Assembly (NCBI RefSeq): GCF_027923705.1
Contig: NZ_AP026442.1
Location: 1,798,001-1,862,000, forward strand
DNA: 64,000 nucleotides
Direction of reading: 5' to 3'
DNA from: Cellulomonas sp. NTE-D12
GTDB taxonomy: Bacteria; Actinomycetota; Actinomycetes; Actinomycetales; Cellulomonadaceae
Shown here: in pieces, positions 9,617 to 20,769 of the stretch
Numbering within the stretch: position 1 is the stretch's first letter
Layout: every line of letters begins with the position of its first letter
The notes under the pieces: generated by a model
The model's input: only the letters and a program-made list of their open reading frames with translations
What the model was told of the DNA's origin: nothing
Database searches by the model: none
Program-made: the position numbers and the translations under genes

Positions 9617-10308
9617 CCGCGTCCGTCCCGGCGGACCTCGCGCCCTGGGCCGGTGGGCCGGCGTGGGCCCGATGGGTCGGACGGTTCCTCGGCCGCGTCG
9701 TCTGGGACACCCACCTGATCGGGGCCGAGCGCGTTCCCCGCACGGGTCCCGTCGTGCTGGCCGCGAACCACACGGGGGTGATCGACGGGCCGCTGCTGAT
9801 CGGCATGGCACCGCGGCCGCTGCACGTCCTGGTGAAGCAAGAGATGTTCCACGGGCCGGTCGGTGCGGTGCTGCGGGCGGCCGGCCAGATCCCGGTGGAC
9901 CGATCGAACGGTCGGTCGGCGCTCCAGGCGGGTCTTGCCGTGCTGCGTCGAGGCGGGGCGGTCGGCATCTTCCCGGAAGGCAACCGGGGCCGGGGCGCCG
10001 TCGACGACACCCGTGCGGGTGCGGCGTGGCTGGCCGTGCACGGGGGAGCGGTCGTCGTGCCGGTCGCCATCCTGGGCACCCGGCGGACAGGTGAGACGTT
10101 CGGTCACGTCCCCGGCCTGCGGCGTCACCTGGTGATGGAGGCGGGCGAGCCGATCGCGGTGCAGTCGGCCGGGTCGCGCAGGGAGCAGATCGACCGCACC
10201 TCGACGCAGCTCCGCCTGGCCCTCGCGGCTCTGGTCGCGGACCTGCAGGAGCGGTCCGGGATGCGGCTGCCGGCCGACGACCCGCGCCGGGACACGCTCG
10301 CACCCTGA
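9613..10308 (+). CDS. plsC: 1-acyl-glycerol-3-phosphate acyltransferase family protein
   Basis: A PlsC-type acyltransferase that probably forms phosphatidic acid from lysophosphatidic acid at the membrane. The HX4D catalytic box is NHTGVIDG, the second conserved block is IFPEGNRGRG (substrate phosphate binding) and the third is VVPVAILGTRR. The protein is short (231 residues) and starts at a GTG overlapping the cmk stop. The substrate is not provable from sequence. Confidence 0.9.
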   Translation: MTASVPADLAPWAGGPAWARWVGRFLGRVVWDTHLIGAERVPRTGPVVLAANHTGVIDGPLLIGMAPRPLHVLVKQEMFHGPVGAVLRAAGQIPVDRSNGRSALQAGLAVLRRGGAVGIFPEGNRGRGAVDDTRAGAAWLAVHGGAVVVPVAILGTRRTGETFGHVPGLRRHLVMEAGEPIAVQSAGSRREQIDRTSTQLRLALAALVADLQERSGMRLPADDPRRDTLAP

Positions 10309-10401
10309 CGGGCAGCGGCGCGCGGACCCCCGCGAGGCGGGCCCGGCGTACGCCGAGACGTCCTGGTCCCTGCCGGGCAGCCGGGCAGGGACAATGGTGC
10401 G

Positions 10402-11946
10402 GTGAGCCCCATCGATCCGACGCCCGACCTCGAGCTGCCCGACGAGTCGACGACCGTGCCGAGCACGGTGCCGTCCGCCGAGCAGGTCGCCGCGGCAGTG
10501 GCCCCGCAGCCCGAGGACGCTGCCCGTGAGCGGGCGCTCCGCGCCGGTCTCGAGGAGTACGAGCTCGAGGACGAGGACCTGCAGCTGCTCGAGGGCGACG
10601 CGGGTGGCGAGGGCGCCACGGTCGCGCCGCTCGCGCTGCCCGTCCTCGCGGTGGTCGGTCGTCCGAACGTCGGCAAGTCGACCCTGGTCAACCGCATCCT
10701 GGGACGCCGCGAGGCCGTCGTCGAGGACACGCCCGGCGTGACGCGGGACCGGGTGACATACCCCGCCGAGTGGTCGGGACGGGACTTCCTGCTGGTGGAC
10801 ACCGGCGGCTGGGAGGTGGACGTCGCCGGGATCGACAAGCGGGTCGCCGAGCAGGCGGAGGTCGCGATCGACCTGGCCGACGCGGTGGTCTTCGTGGTCG
10901 ACGCGACGGTGGGCGCCACGGACACCGACGAGCGCGTGGTGCGCCTGCTGCGGCGTTCCGGCAAGCCCGTGGTGCTCGCGGCGAACAAGGTGGACGGTCC
11001 CTCGATGGAGCCGGAGGCCGCCGCGCTGTGGGCCCTGGGCCTCGGCGAGCCGCACCCGATCTCCGCCCTGCACGGCCGTGGCACGGGTGACCTGCTCGAT
11101 GCCGCCATGGACGTGCTGCCCGCGCAGTCGGCGCGCGACACCGCGATCCCGGACGGGCCCCGGCGGGTCGCGCTGGTCGGACGGCCCAACGTCGGCAAGT
11201 CCTCGCTGCTGAACAAGGTGGCCGGGTCGGAGCGGGTCGTGGTGGACTCCGTGGCCGGCACCACGCGCGACCCGGTCGACGAGCTGGTCCTGCTCAAGGG
11301 TGTGCCGTACGTCTTCGTCGACACCGCCGGGATCCGTCGCCGCGTGCACCAGACCAGCGGCGCCGACTTCTACGCGTCCCTGCGCACGCAGGCCGCGATC
11401 GAGAAGGCGGAGGTCGCCGTCGTCCTCGTCGACGCGTCGCAGCCGCTGACCGAGCAGGACACCCGCGTGATCTCGCAGGTGGTCGACGCGGGGCGCGCCC
11501 TCGTGATCGCCTACAACAAGTGGGACCTGATGGACGACGACCGTCGTCCGTACCTGGAGCGTGAGATCGAGCAGGACCTGGTGCAGGTCCAGTGGGCGCC
11601 GCGCGTCAACGTCTCGGCGAAGACGGGCTGGCACGCCGAGCGGCTGGTGCCTGCCCTGGAGACGTCGCTCGCGTCGTGGGACACGCGCATCCCGACCGGC
11701 CGGCTGAACGCGTTCCTCGGCGAGCTCGTGGCGGCCCACCCGCACCCGTTGCGGGGCGGCAAGCAGCCGCGGATCCTGTTCGCCACCCAGGCGTCGTCCC
11801 GCCCGCCGCGGTTCGTCATCTTCGCGACGGGCTTCCTCGAGGCCGGCTACCGCCGGTACATCGAGCGTCGCCTGCGCGAGACGTTCGGCTTCGAGGGTTC
11901 GCCGATCGCGATCTCGGTGCGGGTGCGCGAGAAGCGCCGGCGCTGA
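10402..11946 (+). CDS. der: Ribosome biogenesis GTPase Der (EngA)
   Basis: Der is an essential double GTPase for 50S subunit assembly. Two G domains are seen in tandem: GRPNVGKST at about residue 86 with NKVD at 195, and GRPNVGKSS at about 259 with NKWD at 372. Switch sequences DTGGWE and DTAGIRRR follow each P-loop. The C-terminal KH-like domain ends in a basic tail (REKRRR). The first 80 residues are an acidic extension seen in actinobacterial forms. A 93-base gap separates it from plsC, so it may have its own promoter. Confidence 0.97.
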   Translation: MSPIDPTPDLELPDESTTVPSTVPSAEQVAAAVAPQPEDAARERALRAGLEEYELEDEDLQLLEGDAGGEGATVAPLALPVLAVVGRPNVGKSTLVNRILGRREAVVEDTPGVTRDRVTYPAEWSGRDFLLVDTGGWEVDVAGIDKRVAEQAEVAIDLADAVVFVVDATVGATDTDERVVRLLRRSGKPVVLAANKVDGPSMEPEAAALWALGLGEPHPISALHGRGTGDLLDAAMDVLPAQSARDTAIPDGPRRVALVGRPNVGKSSLLNKVAGSERVVVDSVAGTTRDPVDELVLLKGVPYVFVDTAGIRRRVHQTSGADFYASLRTQAAIEKAEVAVVLVDASQPLTEQDTRVISQVVDAGRALVIAYNKWDLMDDDRRPYLEREIEQDLVQVQWAPRVNVSAKTGWHAERLVPALETSLASWDTRIPTGRLNAFLGELVAAHPHPLRGGKQPRILFATQASSRPPRFVIFATGFLEAGYRRYIERRLRETFGFEGSPIAISVRVREKRRR

Positions 11947-11989
11947 CCGACCGGGTCGGGCGTACCGCTGACGGGTGCCCGGTGGCGGG

Positions 11990-13219
11990 TCAGTCGACGG
12001 CGATCCGTCCGCGCAGCGACTCCGCGTCGGGCAGCGACCCGGCCTCGTGGAGCTCGTCCAGCAACGCGCTCGCCTCGTCGACCTTGCCGTACACGTCCCA
12101 GAGCAGCACGCCCTGCAGGCCCTCGTCCTTGACGTAGTAGACGATGCCGTGCTCGTCCTCGCGGCCGGGCGCCCAGTCCTCGACCAGCTGCATCGACGCG
12201 TCCAGCCGTCCGACCGCCTCGTACCCGAGCTCGAAGATGTCCGACCAGAAGAACGGCGTGTGGTCGTACACCGGCAGCTCACCGCCGGTCAGCGTGGCGG
12301 CCATCGCTCGGCCGGCGCACGCACCGGAGCTCTGCGCGTGGTCGACGTGCTCGACGCGCCGGCGGCCCAGCCGCACGTCCGGGTAGTCCACGATGTCGCC
12401 GGCGGCGAAGACGAACGGGTCGAGCGTGCGCAGGTGCTGGTCGACGCGCACCCCGGTGTCGTCGACCACGAGGCCCGCTGCCGCTGCGAGCTCCGCGTTG
12501 ACCTCGATGCCGAGGGCCAGGACGACACCGGCCGCCGCGAACGCCATCGGGTGGTCGTCCGTCCCGGCGTGCACCGCCACGCGACCCGCAGCCGGGCGCT
12601 CGAGCCACCTCGCGCGGGCCCGGGTGACCACCTGAACCCCGTGCTGGTCGAACGCTGCCCGGATGCGGCGGACGACGCCCGGGGGATAGGCGCCCGCGCC
12701 GATCTCCGCGTCCGGCGTCAGCAGCGTGACCGCGGCGCCCGCGGTGGCCAGGCCGGCGGCGATCTCGGTCCCCAGGAACCCGCCGCCGACCACGATGACG
12801 GGGCCGCCCGTCAGCGCCCGCGCCCGGTGGTAGTCGCCGAGGGTCCGGAAGTAGACGACCTCCCGGGACGGGCCGAGGTTGAGCTCGCGGGGCCGGCCCC
12901 CGGTCGCCAGGAGCAGCACGCGGTACCCGTACTCGTCGTCGTCGTTGGCGACGACCACGCGCTGCGCCCGACGGACGGCGGTCACCCGCGTGGACGTGTG
13001 CACCTGCGCACCCGTTGCGGCCGCGGTGTCGAGGAACGGCTCCGCACCCTCCGGCTCGCGCCACAGGTCCTTGGAGAGCGGAGGCCGCTCGTACGGCGGC
13101 TCCGCGTCGTCCCCGAGGATCGCGATGGACCCCGTGGCGTCGAGCTCCCGGATGCCACGGGCCGCGGCGTCAGCCGCCATCCCGCCGCCGACGATCACGT
13201 AGTCGTAGTCGAATCGCAT
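11990..13219 (-). CDS. FAD/NAD(P)-dependent oxidoreductase, AIF/ferredoxin-reductase type
   Basis: A 409-residue pyridine nucleotide-disulfide oxidoreductase fold without the disulfide. The FAD motif DYVIVGGGMAADAAARGI is at the N-terminus, EPPYERPPLSKDLW follows as in ferredoxin and rubredoxin reductases, the NAD(P) motif is VIVVGGGFLGTEIA, and the second FAD motif is VFAAGDIVDYPD. The C-terminal domain (FFWSDIFELGYEAVG) resembles apoptosis-inducing-factor-like reductases. The ATG at 13217-13219 has GGAGG six bases upstream, which rejects a 31-residue longer reading. The electron acceptor is unknown. No ferredoxin or oxygenase gene is adjacent. Confidence 0.88.
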   Translation of the reverse strand: MRFDYDYVIVGGGMAADAAARGIRELDATGSIAILGDDAEPPYERPPLSKDLWREPEGAEPFLDTAAATGAQVHTSTRVTAVRRAQRVVVANDDDEYGYRVLLLATGGRPRELNLGPSREVVYFRTLGDYHRARALTGGPVIVVGGGFLGTEIAAGLATAGAAVTLLTPDAEIGAGAYPPGVVRRIRAAFDQHGVQVVTRARARWLERPAAGRVAVHAGTDDHPMAFAAAGVVLALGIEVNAELAAAAGLVVDDTGVRVDQHLRTLDPFVFAAGDIVDYPDVRLGRRRVEHVDHAQSSGACAGRAMAATLTGGELPVYDHTPFFWSDIFELGYEAVGRLDASMQLVEDWAPGREDEHGIVYYVKDEGLQGVLLWDVYGKVDEASALLDELHEAGSLPDAESLRGRIAVD

Positions 13220-13375
13220 GGGGGGCCTCCTCGCGACGCTCCTGCAGGTCACGCTAGGCCCTCCGGTGGTGCGGAGCGCGCCGAGACATGCCGTCGACCC
13301 GCACCCGGGCACCGGCCGGCGGAGGAGGGCGGCCGACCGCGTGGGGTAGCATTGCGCGCGGTCCTGCGGGGCCAG

Positions 13376-13449
<74 letters not shown>

Positions 13450-13465
13450 CAGTGAAGGTCCGGGG

Positions 13466-13501
13466 CAGGGGCTTGCAGGGGGCGATCCCTGCGAGCCCCT
13501 G
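13466..13501 (+). terminator. Strong hairpin after tRNA-Pro
   Basis: A 15-base stem with one G-T wobble and a 6-base loop (GGCGAT, 13481-13486) begins 17 bases after the tRNA. There is no clear T-tract, as is common in high-GC actinobacteria. It most likely ends or processes the tRNA transcript. Confidence 0.75.
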
Positions 13502-13663
13502 AGCTGTCACCAGAGGTCTCGGGACCGGTGTCCTGCCCTGGATCGTGCCCGGAGGTCAGCTCGGACCGCGGTCCGTGGTGGTCCGTGAGACGACGTCCGC
13601 ACCCGAATGCCCTGCGGTCCGCACGCGGGGTGACAGCAGCATCCGTACGAGGAGGAGTCGACC

Positions 13664-14623
13664 GTGCCCCAAGGGACCGTCCGGTGGTTCGATGCGGAGC
13701 GAGGCTTCGGCTTCCTCGCGCTCGATGACGAGGCCGACGACCTGTTCGTCCACGCCTCCGAGGTGGTGAGCGACGGCGGATCGGGCCTGCTCCGCGAGGG
13801 CCAGGTCGTCGAGTTCGAGGTGGGTCAGGGCGACCGCGGCCCGCAGGCACGTCGTGTCCGCGTGATCGGGGACCTCGCTGCCGATGCGCCGGTGGGCCTG
13901 CTCGGTACCGTCTCCTGGTACGAGCCGGGCAAGGGATACGGCTTCGTCGCGCCCGACGGCGGTGGCCCGGAGATCTTCGTGCACAGCTCGGCGATCGTGA
14001 CCGGTGGCGTGATCTCGCAGGGGCAGCGGGTGGCGTTCCTGGTGGTCGAGGGGGAGAAGGGGCCGCAGGCGGACCACCTGCTGCCGCTCGGAGCCGAGGC
14101 GGCCCAGCGCGCCGTGGCGTCCGACGGGGCAGACGGCACCGTGACCTGGTACGACGCGGACAAGGGCTTCGGGTTCGTCACGCCCGACTCCGGTGGTGAG
14201 GACGTCTTCGTCCACGTCCGGGCGCTCGCCGGAGGCCTGGCCGAGCTGTCCGAGGGCGATCGCGTCACCTTCGACGTCGCCGAGAGCGAGAAGGGGCCGC
14301 AGGCTCGCAACGTCCGGCTCGTGCGCGGCTCGGCACAGCGCGGTGCCCCCGCCGCAGCGGCGCGCGGTCGGTCGGCCGGGCCGGCGACCCCGGGCCGCTC
14401 AAGGGGGTCGGACGGGCCGGCGCGCGGCGGCGAGGGCGTCGTGGCGCGCTACGACGCCGATCGGGGGTTCGGTTTCATCACGCCGGACGCCGGTGGTGCG
14501 GACCTCTTCGTGCACGTGTCGGTGGTCAGGGGCTCCGAGGCGCTGCAGGAGGGCGACCGCGTCCGGTACAAGGTCCGACAGAGCGACCGGGGACCGCAGG
14601 CCGACGGCGTCGAGCGGGTCTGA
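13664..14623 (+). CDS. Protein with four tandem cold-shock domains
   Basis: The 319-residue protein consists almost entirely of four cold-shock domains, at about 3-68, 80-142, 157-221 and 257-319. Each keeps both nucleic-acid-binding motifs: RNP1-like RGFGF, KGYGF, KGFGF, RGFGF and RNP2-like DLFVHAS, EIFVHSS, DVFVHVR, DLFVHVS. A 35-residue Ala/Arg/Gly-rich linker separates domains 3 and 4. Single-domain CSPs are about 67 residues, so this is an unusual expansion. Multivalent binding of single-stranded RNA or DNA is likely. The GTG start has GAGGAGGAG eight bases upstream. The 214 bases between the tRNA and this gene would allow a long 5' leader, as in many cold-shock mRNAs. Confidence 0.93.
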   Translation: MPQGTVRWFDAERGFGFLALDDEADDLFVHASEVVSDGGSGLLREGQVVEFEVGQGDRGPQARRVRVIGDLAADAPVGLLGTVSWYEPGKGYGFVAPDGGGPEIFVHSSAIVTGGVISQGQRVAFLVVEGEKGPQADHLLPLGAEAAQRAVASDGADGTVTWYDADKGFGFVTPDSGGEDVFVHVRALAGGLAELSEGDRVTFDVAESEKGPQARNVRLVRGSAQRGAPAAAARGRSAGPATPGRSRGSDGPARGGEGVVARYDADRGFGFITPDAGGADLFVHVSVVRGSEALQEGDRVRYKVRQSDRGPQADGVERV

Positions 14624-14635
14624 GCCCCACCCGGC

Positions 14636-15004
14636 TCACTCGGCCGGGGCGACGTAGTACCAACGTCCGTCCTCGCGGACGAACCAGGACCGCTCGTGCA
14701 CGGCCTCGACGCCGCCGGTGGGCAGGACGTACGTCGCCCGGAACTCGACGATGCCGGTGTCGTCCTCCGGTCCGCCGCCGACCACGTCGACGACCTGCAG
14801 ACCGCGCCACACCGGGTTGTCGGTCAGGTCGAGGGACGTCGGGCGCGTCGACGGATGCCATGAGTCGAGCAGCCAGGCCGCGTCGCCGTCGCGGAACGCG
14901 GCGAACCGCGACCGCATCAGGGCCTCGGCCGTCTCGAGCCCCGGACCGCTCCACGACCTGGTCACCGCCACCTCCGTGGGAACGCTCCGCCGCCGCGGAC
15001 ACAC
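14636..15004 (-). CDS. YchJ-like (UPF0225) domain protein
   Basis: The protein matches the central YchJ domain: TAEALMRSRFAAFRDGDAAWLLDSWHPSTRP, given here as positions 14838-14930, then a beta-rich part ending ERSWFVREDGRWYYV. The family has an NTF2-like fold and unknown role. Typical members carry an N-terminal SEC-C zinc motif with several cysteines. This one has a single Cys near its start, so the zinc site is missing. The GTG at 15004 has GGGAGA six bases upstream. The gene is convergent with the cold-shock gene and divergent from the ATPase operon. Confidence 0.82.
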   Translation of the reverse strand: MCPRRRSVPTEVAVTRSWSGPGLETAEALMRSRFAAFRDGDAAWLLDSWHPSTRPTSLDLTDNPVWRGLQVVDVVGGGPEDDTGIVEFRATYVLPTGGVEAVHERSWFVREDGRWYYVAPAE

Positions 15005-15061
15005 CGCAAGTCTCCCATCCCCGTTGCGGTGGGCACCCGGGCGTCATCACCACGGTCTTTA

Positions 15062-15078
15062 GGCCCTGTACCAGGGCC
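15062..15078. promoter_or_regulatory. Palindrome upstream of the V-ATPase operon
   Basis: A perfect inverted repeat GGCCCTG-TAC-CAGGGCC sits 56 bases before the first gene of the ATPase operon, in the 129-base divergent spacer. It is a candidate operator, but no family consensus was recognised with confidence. Confidence 0.45.
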
Positions 15079-15133
15079 GGAGATCGGCACCAGGGTGGAA
15101 GGAGCCGAGAGCCGTCCTGGAGGGAGGCTCGGG

Positions 15134-15580
15134 ATGCCACGCATTCCCGGTCCGCTGCGGAGGTTCCTCCCAGCGGGTGCTCCGGGCCCGGCGGCCGTCG
15201 CCGGCGTGCCGCAGGACCGCGTCGCGGACGCGATCGCCGAGCTGGAGCCCGTGTTCGCCCGGCTGGCACCGACGGAGGCGCTGTGCGACGGGATCGTCGA
15301 GCGGGGTCGGCTCGACGCCGAGGAGCTGCGCAGGCGCGCCGCGGACGAGGTCCGGAGCATCGCGGCCGTGGCAGCGCAGCGGGCGGCCGCTGAGCGTGCC
15401 GACGCCATGGCACACGCTCAGCAGGTCGGCCGGCAGGTGTCCGAGGCCGAGCTCGCGGCCGCGCGAGCGCGGACCGCACGGCTGTGGGCGCGGGCCGAGC
15501 GGCGCATGGGGGACTACGTCGCTCACGTCGCCGCCGCGGTCACCGAGCTGGTCGACGCAGGCGGGGACGACCGGCGATGA
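15134..15580 (+). CDS. V/A-type ATPase peripheral-stalk-like coiled-coil protein
   Basis: A 148-residue, Ala/Arg/Glu-rich protein whose residues 55-140 should form a long coiled coil, as in the G/H subunits that pair with subunit E in the stator stalk. The assignment rests on position (first gene of the operon, ATGA overlap with the C-subunit gene) and coiled-coil character, not on a diagnostic motif. The ATG at 15134 follows GGGAGG. A longer frame from 15029 would include the palindromic spacer and is less likely. Confidence 0.6.
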   Translation: MPRIPGPLRRFLPAGAPGPAAVAGVPQDRVADAIAELEPVFARLAPTEALCDGIVERGRLDAEELRRRAADEVRSIAAVAAQRAAAERADAMAHAQQVGRQVSEAELAAARARTARLWARAERRMGDYVAHVAAAVTELVDAGGDDRR

Positions 15581-16483
15581 GCACGGGGTGGGTCGCCGTC
15601 GGTGTCCGGTCCACGGCGATGCGGCGGCGACGGCTCGGCCAGGAGGCGGCGCGCGCGTTGGCGGCCCGGCCCTCGTTGGCTGCCGCATCGTCGGAGCTCG
15701 CCAGCGGTCCGTACGCCCACGACGTGCGTCCGGACCAGACGCTCGCCGAGGCGCAGCGCGCCGTCGTGGCGACCTTCGTCTGGAACGTGCGGGTCCTGGC
15801 GGGGTGGGCACCGCGGGACGGTGTCGTGATGCTCCGCGCCCTGGCGGCACCCGTCGAGGCCCTCAACATCGACGAGCACCTGCGGCGTCGGGTCGACCCC
15901 GCACCGCCTGCGCCGTACCAGCTCGGCGCACTCGGGACCGCCTGGCCACGACTGGCGGCCACGACCGATGTGCAGGGCCTGAGACGGGTGCTGGCGCAGT
16001 CCAGCTGGGACGACCCCGGCAGCGACGACCTCCACGACGTCTCGGTGGCGATCCGGCTGTCGGCGGCCGGCCGGATCGCCGTCGACGTCCCGAACGCCCG
16101 TGCCTGGGCATCGGCTGCCGCCGCCCTCGTCCTCGCTCGCGAGCTGGCGTACCAGGCCGCACCGGGCGCCCGCGTTCGGTTCCTCGCCTCGCGGGTGCTG
16201 GGCCCCGCCGCCGGCGACGCGCTCTCGCTCCAGGAGCTGGCGGGCGCCCTCCCGCGGGCGGCACGATGGGCCCTCGCCGACGTCAGTGCGCCGGAGCAGC
16301 TGTGGCGCGCGGAGGCCGGCTGGTGGGCGCGGGTCGACCGCGAAGCCGCTGCGATGGCCGAGCGAGATGCCGCCGGTGCGGGGGCGCTCGTGGGGACCGT
16401 CGCGCGGCTCGCGGTCGACGCGTGGCGGGTGCGAGCGGCCTTGGAGCTCGCGGCACGGGGTGGCCACGTCGCGGAGGACTTCG

Positions 16484-16497
<14 letters not shown>
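15577..16497 (+). CDS. V/A-type ATPase subunit C (AC39/d-like)
   Basis: The central-stalk cap subunit links the rotor ring to the D/F shaft. The 306-residue all-helical sequence is divergent but fits the family: an N-terminal Arg-rich segment (VRSTAMRRRRLG), a PYAHDV block like the conserved S/T-x-Y site and a central PVEALNIDEHLRRRV that matches the conserved asparagine-containing helix of AC39 proteins. It overlaps the genes on both sides and its place between the stalk gene and subunit I supports the call. Confidence 0.72.
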
Positions 16498-18529
<2,032 letters not shown>

Positions 18530-18533
<4 letters not shown>

Positions 18534-19063
18534 CCGCCGGCACGGCGACCCCTCCCGGTGAGGTCAGGGCCGCCAACCCTCTCGAGCCGCTCGAGCAGGC
18601 GTTGCTGCGCCGGGCGCAGGCCGATGCCGACGCGGCCCGGGCGGACGCCGAGCTCTCGGCGCGCACCCAGACGGACGCGGCACGCGCCCAGGCGGCCGAG
18701 GCCCTCGACCAGGCACGTGCCGCCGGCGAGGCGGATGCCGAGCGACGGCAGGCCCTGGACCAGGCCCGAGCGCGCCGCGAGGCGCGACGCATCGTCCTCG
18801 CGGCGGAGCGCGCGGCGTACGAGCGGCTGTGCACCGCGGCGCGTGCGGCGGTGCAGGAGCTGCTGGCCGAGCCCGCCCGGCAGGCGCGGCTCGGTGCGCT
18901 GGTGGTGGCCCGGCTCGGCACCGAGGCGCGGCTGGAGCCGCACCCGTCCGGCGGGGTGGTCGGCGTGGCGCCGGACGGGCGCCGGGTCGACGCCTCGGTC
19001 GACGCGCTGGTCGCGCACGCTCTCGACCGGCTCGACCTCGCGGCGTTGTGGGACGAGCGATGA
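18530..19063 (+). CDS. V/A-type ATPase subunit E (peripheral stalk)
   Basis: The 177-residue protein has a long N-terminal coiled coil (about 20-110, dense in Ala, Arg, Glu and Gln) and a C-terminal globular part of about 60 residues. This is the architecture of subunit E, which holds the A3B3 head through its C-terminal domain. Position directly before subunit A supports it. ATGA overlaps on both sides indicate coupled translation. Confidence 0.82.
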
Positions 19064-20769
19064 GCGGCCGGGTGACCCGGGTCAGCGGTCCGCTGGTCGA
19101 GGTGGACGGCCTGGACGGCGTCGCGATGGCCGAGGTGGTCGCGCTGGGACCGGCGCGGCTGCCCGGAGAGGTCGTGGCGATCGAGGACCGGGTCGTCTCG
19201 GTGCAGGCCTACGAGTACACGGGCGGCCTGGCGGTCGGGGACCCGGTCGAGGCGTTGGGGCACCCGTTGTCCGCCACCCTCGGTCCGCAGCTGCTGGGTG
19301 GCGTGTTCGACGGCCTGCTCCGTCCGCTGTCCGACGCGCCGACGTGGCTCGGTCCGCGCACCCGCCACGACGCGGGGAGGAGCGAACGGGAGTGGCGCCC
19401 CGCGATCGCGGTCGGCGAGCACGTCGGCGACGGCGCCCTGCTGGGCACGGTGCCGGCGGGCGGGCTCGACTACCGGGTCCTGGCACCGCCGGGGGTGTCG
19501 GGCACGGTCGACCACGTCGCCGCCGCCGGTGCCCGCGGCACGGAGGACGTGGTCGCGGTGGTCGGCGGCGTCGAGGTCACGATGAGCCAGCGGTGGCCGG
19601 TCCGCCGCCCGCGACCGGTGCGCGAGCGCCTGCCCGCAGCAGCCCCGCTGGTCACGGGCCAGCGCGTGCTCGACGCGGTCTTCCCCCTCGCGCAGGGCAG
19701 CAGTGCGGCGGTGCCGGGTGGCTTCGGCACGGGCAAGACGATGCTGCTGCAGCAGATCGCCAAGTGGTGCGACGCCGACGTGATCGTCTACATCGGCTGC
19801 GGCGAGCGCGGCAACGAGATGGCGGACGTGCTCGACGAGCTCGGCGAGCTGACCGACCCGCGGACGGGTCGGCTGCTCGCCGACCGCACGGTGATCATCG
19901 CCAACACCTCGAACATGCCGATGATGGCCCGCGAGGCGAGCGTCTACAGCGGGGTCACCGTCGCCGAGCACTTCCGCGACATGGGCTACCACACGGTGGT
20001 CATCGCCGACTCGACGTCCCGCTGGGCGGAGGCCCTGCGCGAGCTCGGCTCCCGCTCGGGCGCGTTGCCGGCGGAGGAGGGCTACCCGGCGTCGCTGTCC
20101 TCCGCGCTGGCCGCGTTCTACGAACGAGCGGGTCGCGCGGTGACGCTCGGTGGCGCCACCGCGTCCGTGACGATCATCGGCGCCGTGTCTCCCGCGGGTG
20201 GGGACACCACCGAACCGGTGACCGCCCAGACCGAGCGCTTCGTCCGAACCCTGTGGAGCCTCGACCGGGGCCTCGCCTACGCCCGGCACTACCCCGCTGT
20301 GGCGTGGTCGGGGTCCTTCTCGCGAGACGCCGAGGGGCTGGCTGCCTGGTACGCCACCAACGGTGACCCGGGCTGGGGCGCTCGACGCGCCCGCGTCACC
20401 ACCCTCCTGGCGGAGGCCGACCGCCTGGGCGAGCTCGCGGAGCTGGTCGGCGCGGGATCGCTGCCCGGCCACGAGCGCGTCGTCCTGCTGGCGGGTCGCC
20501 TGCTGCGCGAAGGGGTGCTGCAGCAGAACGCGCTGTCGGACAACGACGCGCGCTGCGCACCGGCGAAGACGGCGGCCCTGATCGATGCGGTGCTCGACGT
20601 GGTCGACCGGTGCGAGGCGGCGGTCGAGGGCGGCAGCACCGCGACGGAGATCGAGGAGCTCGACTTCTCGCCGTTGCTGCGCGCGGCCCAGGACACGCCG
20701 CCCGACGGGGTCGGCGGCATCGCGAGCCGTCGCCAGCAGCAGCTCGACCGGTTGGCGGCGCTGCCATGA
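19060..20769 (+). CDS. V/A-type ATPase catalytic subunit A
   Basis: The catalytic nucleotide-binding subunit of the head. The N-terminal barrel starts GRVTRVSGPLVEVDGL. The non-homologous insert follows (about 100-180). The P-loop is GGFGTGKT at residues 220-227 with catalytic Lys226, then GCGERGNEM and the phosphate-sensing VIADSTSRWAEALRE. The C-terminal region shows QQNALSDNDARCAP. The length is 569 residues. All catalytic residues appear intact. The usual P-loop is GAFGAGKT, so two positions vary. Confidence 0.96.
   Translation: MSGRVTRVSGPLVEVDGLDGVAMAEVVALGPARLPGEVVAIEDRVVSVQAYEYTGGLAVGDPVEALGHPLSATLGPQLLGGVFDGLLRPLSDAPTWLGPRTRHDAGRSEREWRPAIAVGEHVGDGALLGTVPAGGLDYRVLAPPGVSGTVDHVAAAGARGTEDVVAVVGGVEVTMSQRWPVRRPRPVRERLPAAAPLVTGQRVLDAVFPLAQGSSAAVPGGFGTGKTMLLQQIAKWCDADVIVYIGCGERGNEMADVLDELGELTDPRTGRLLADRTVIIANTSNMPMMAREASVYSGVTVAEHFRDMGYHTVVIADSTSRWAEALRELGSRSGALPAEEGYPASLSSALAAFYERAGRAVTLGGATASVTIIGAVSPAGGDTTEPVTAQTERFVRTLWSLDRGLAYARHYPAVAWSGSFSRDAEGLAAWYATNGDPGWGARRARVTTLLAEADRLGELAELVGAGSLPGHERVVLLAGRLLREGVLQQNALSDNDARCAPAKTAALIDAVLDVVDRCEAAVEGGSTATEIEELDFSPLLRAAQDTPPDGVGGIASRRQQQLDRLAALP

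Noticed and set aside
9250..12282. A very long open frame on the minus strand across cmk, plsC and der
   Set aside because: It runs opposite three clear genes, is made of low-complexity Arg/His/Gly-rich sequence, and reflects the high third-position GC of the real genes.
13521..13534. GGGAC-CGGT-GTCCT as a second DevR box before the cold-shock gene
   Set aside because: It has an arm mismatch and poor flanks, and lies 130 bases from the start. It is mentioned only as a weak companion of the site at 2140.
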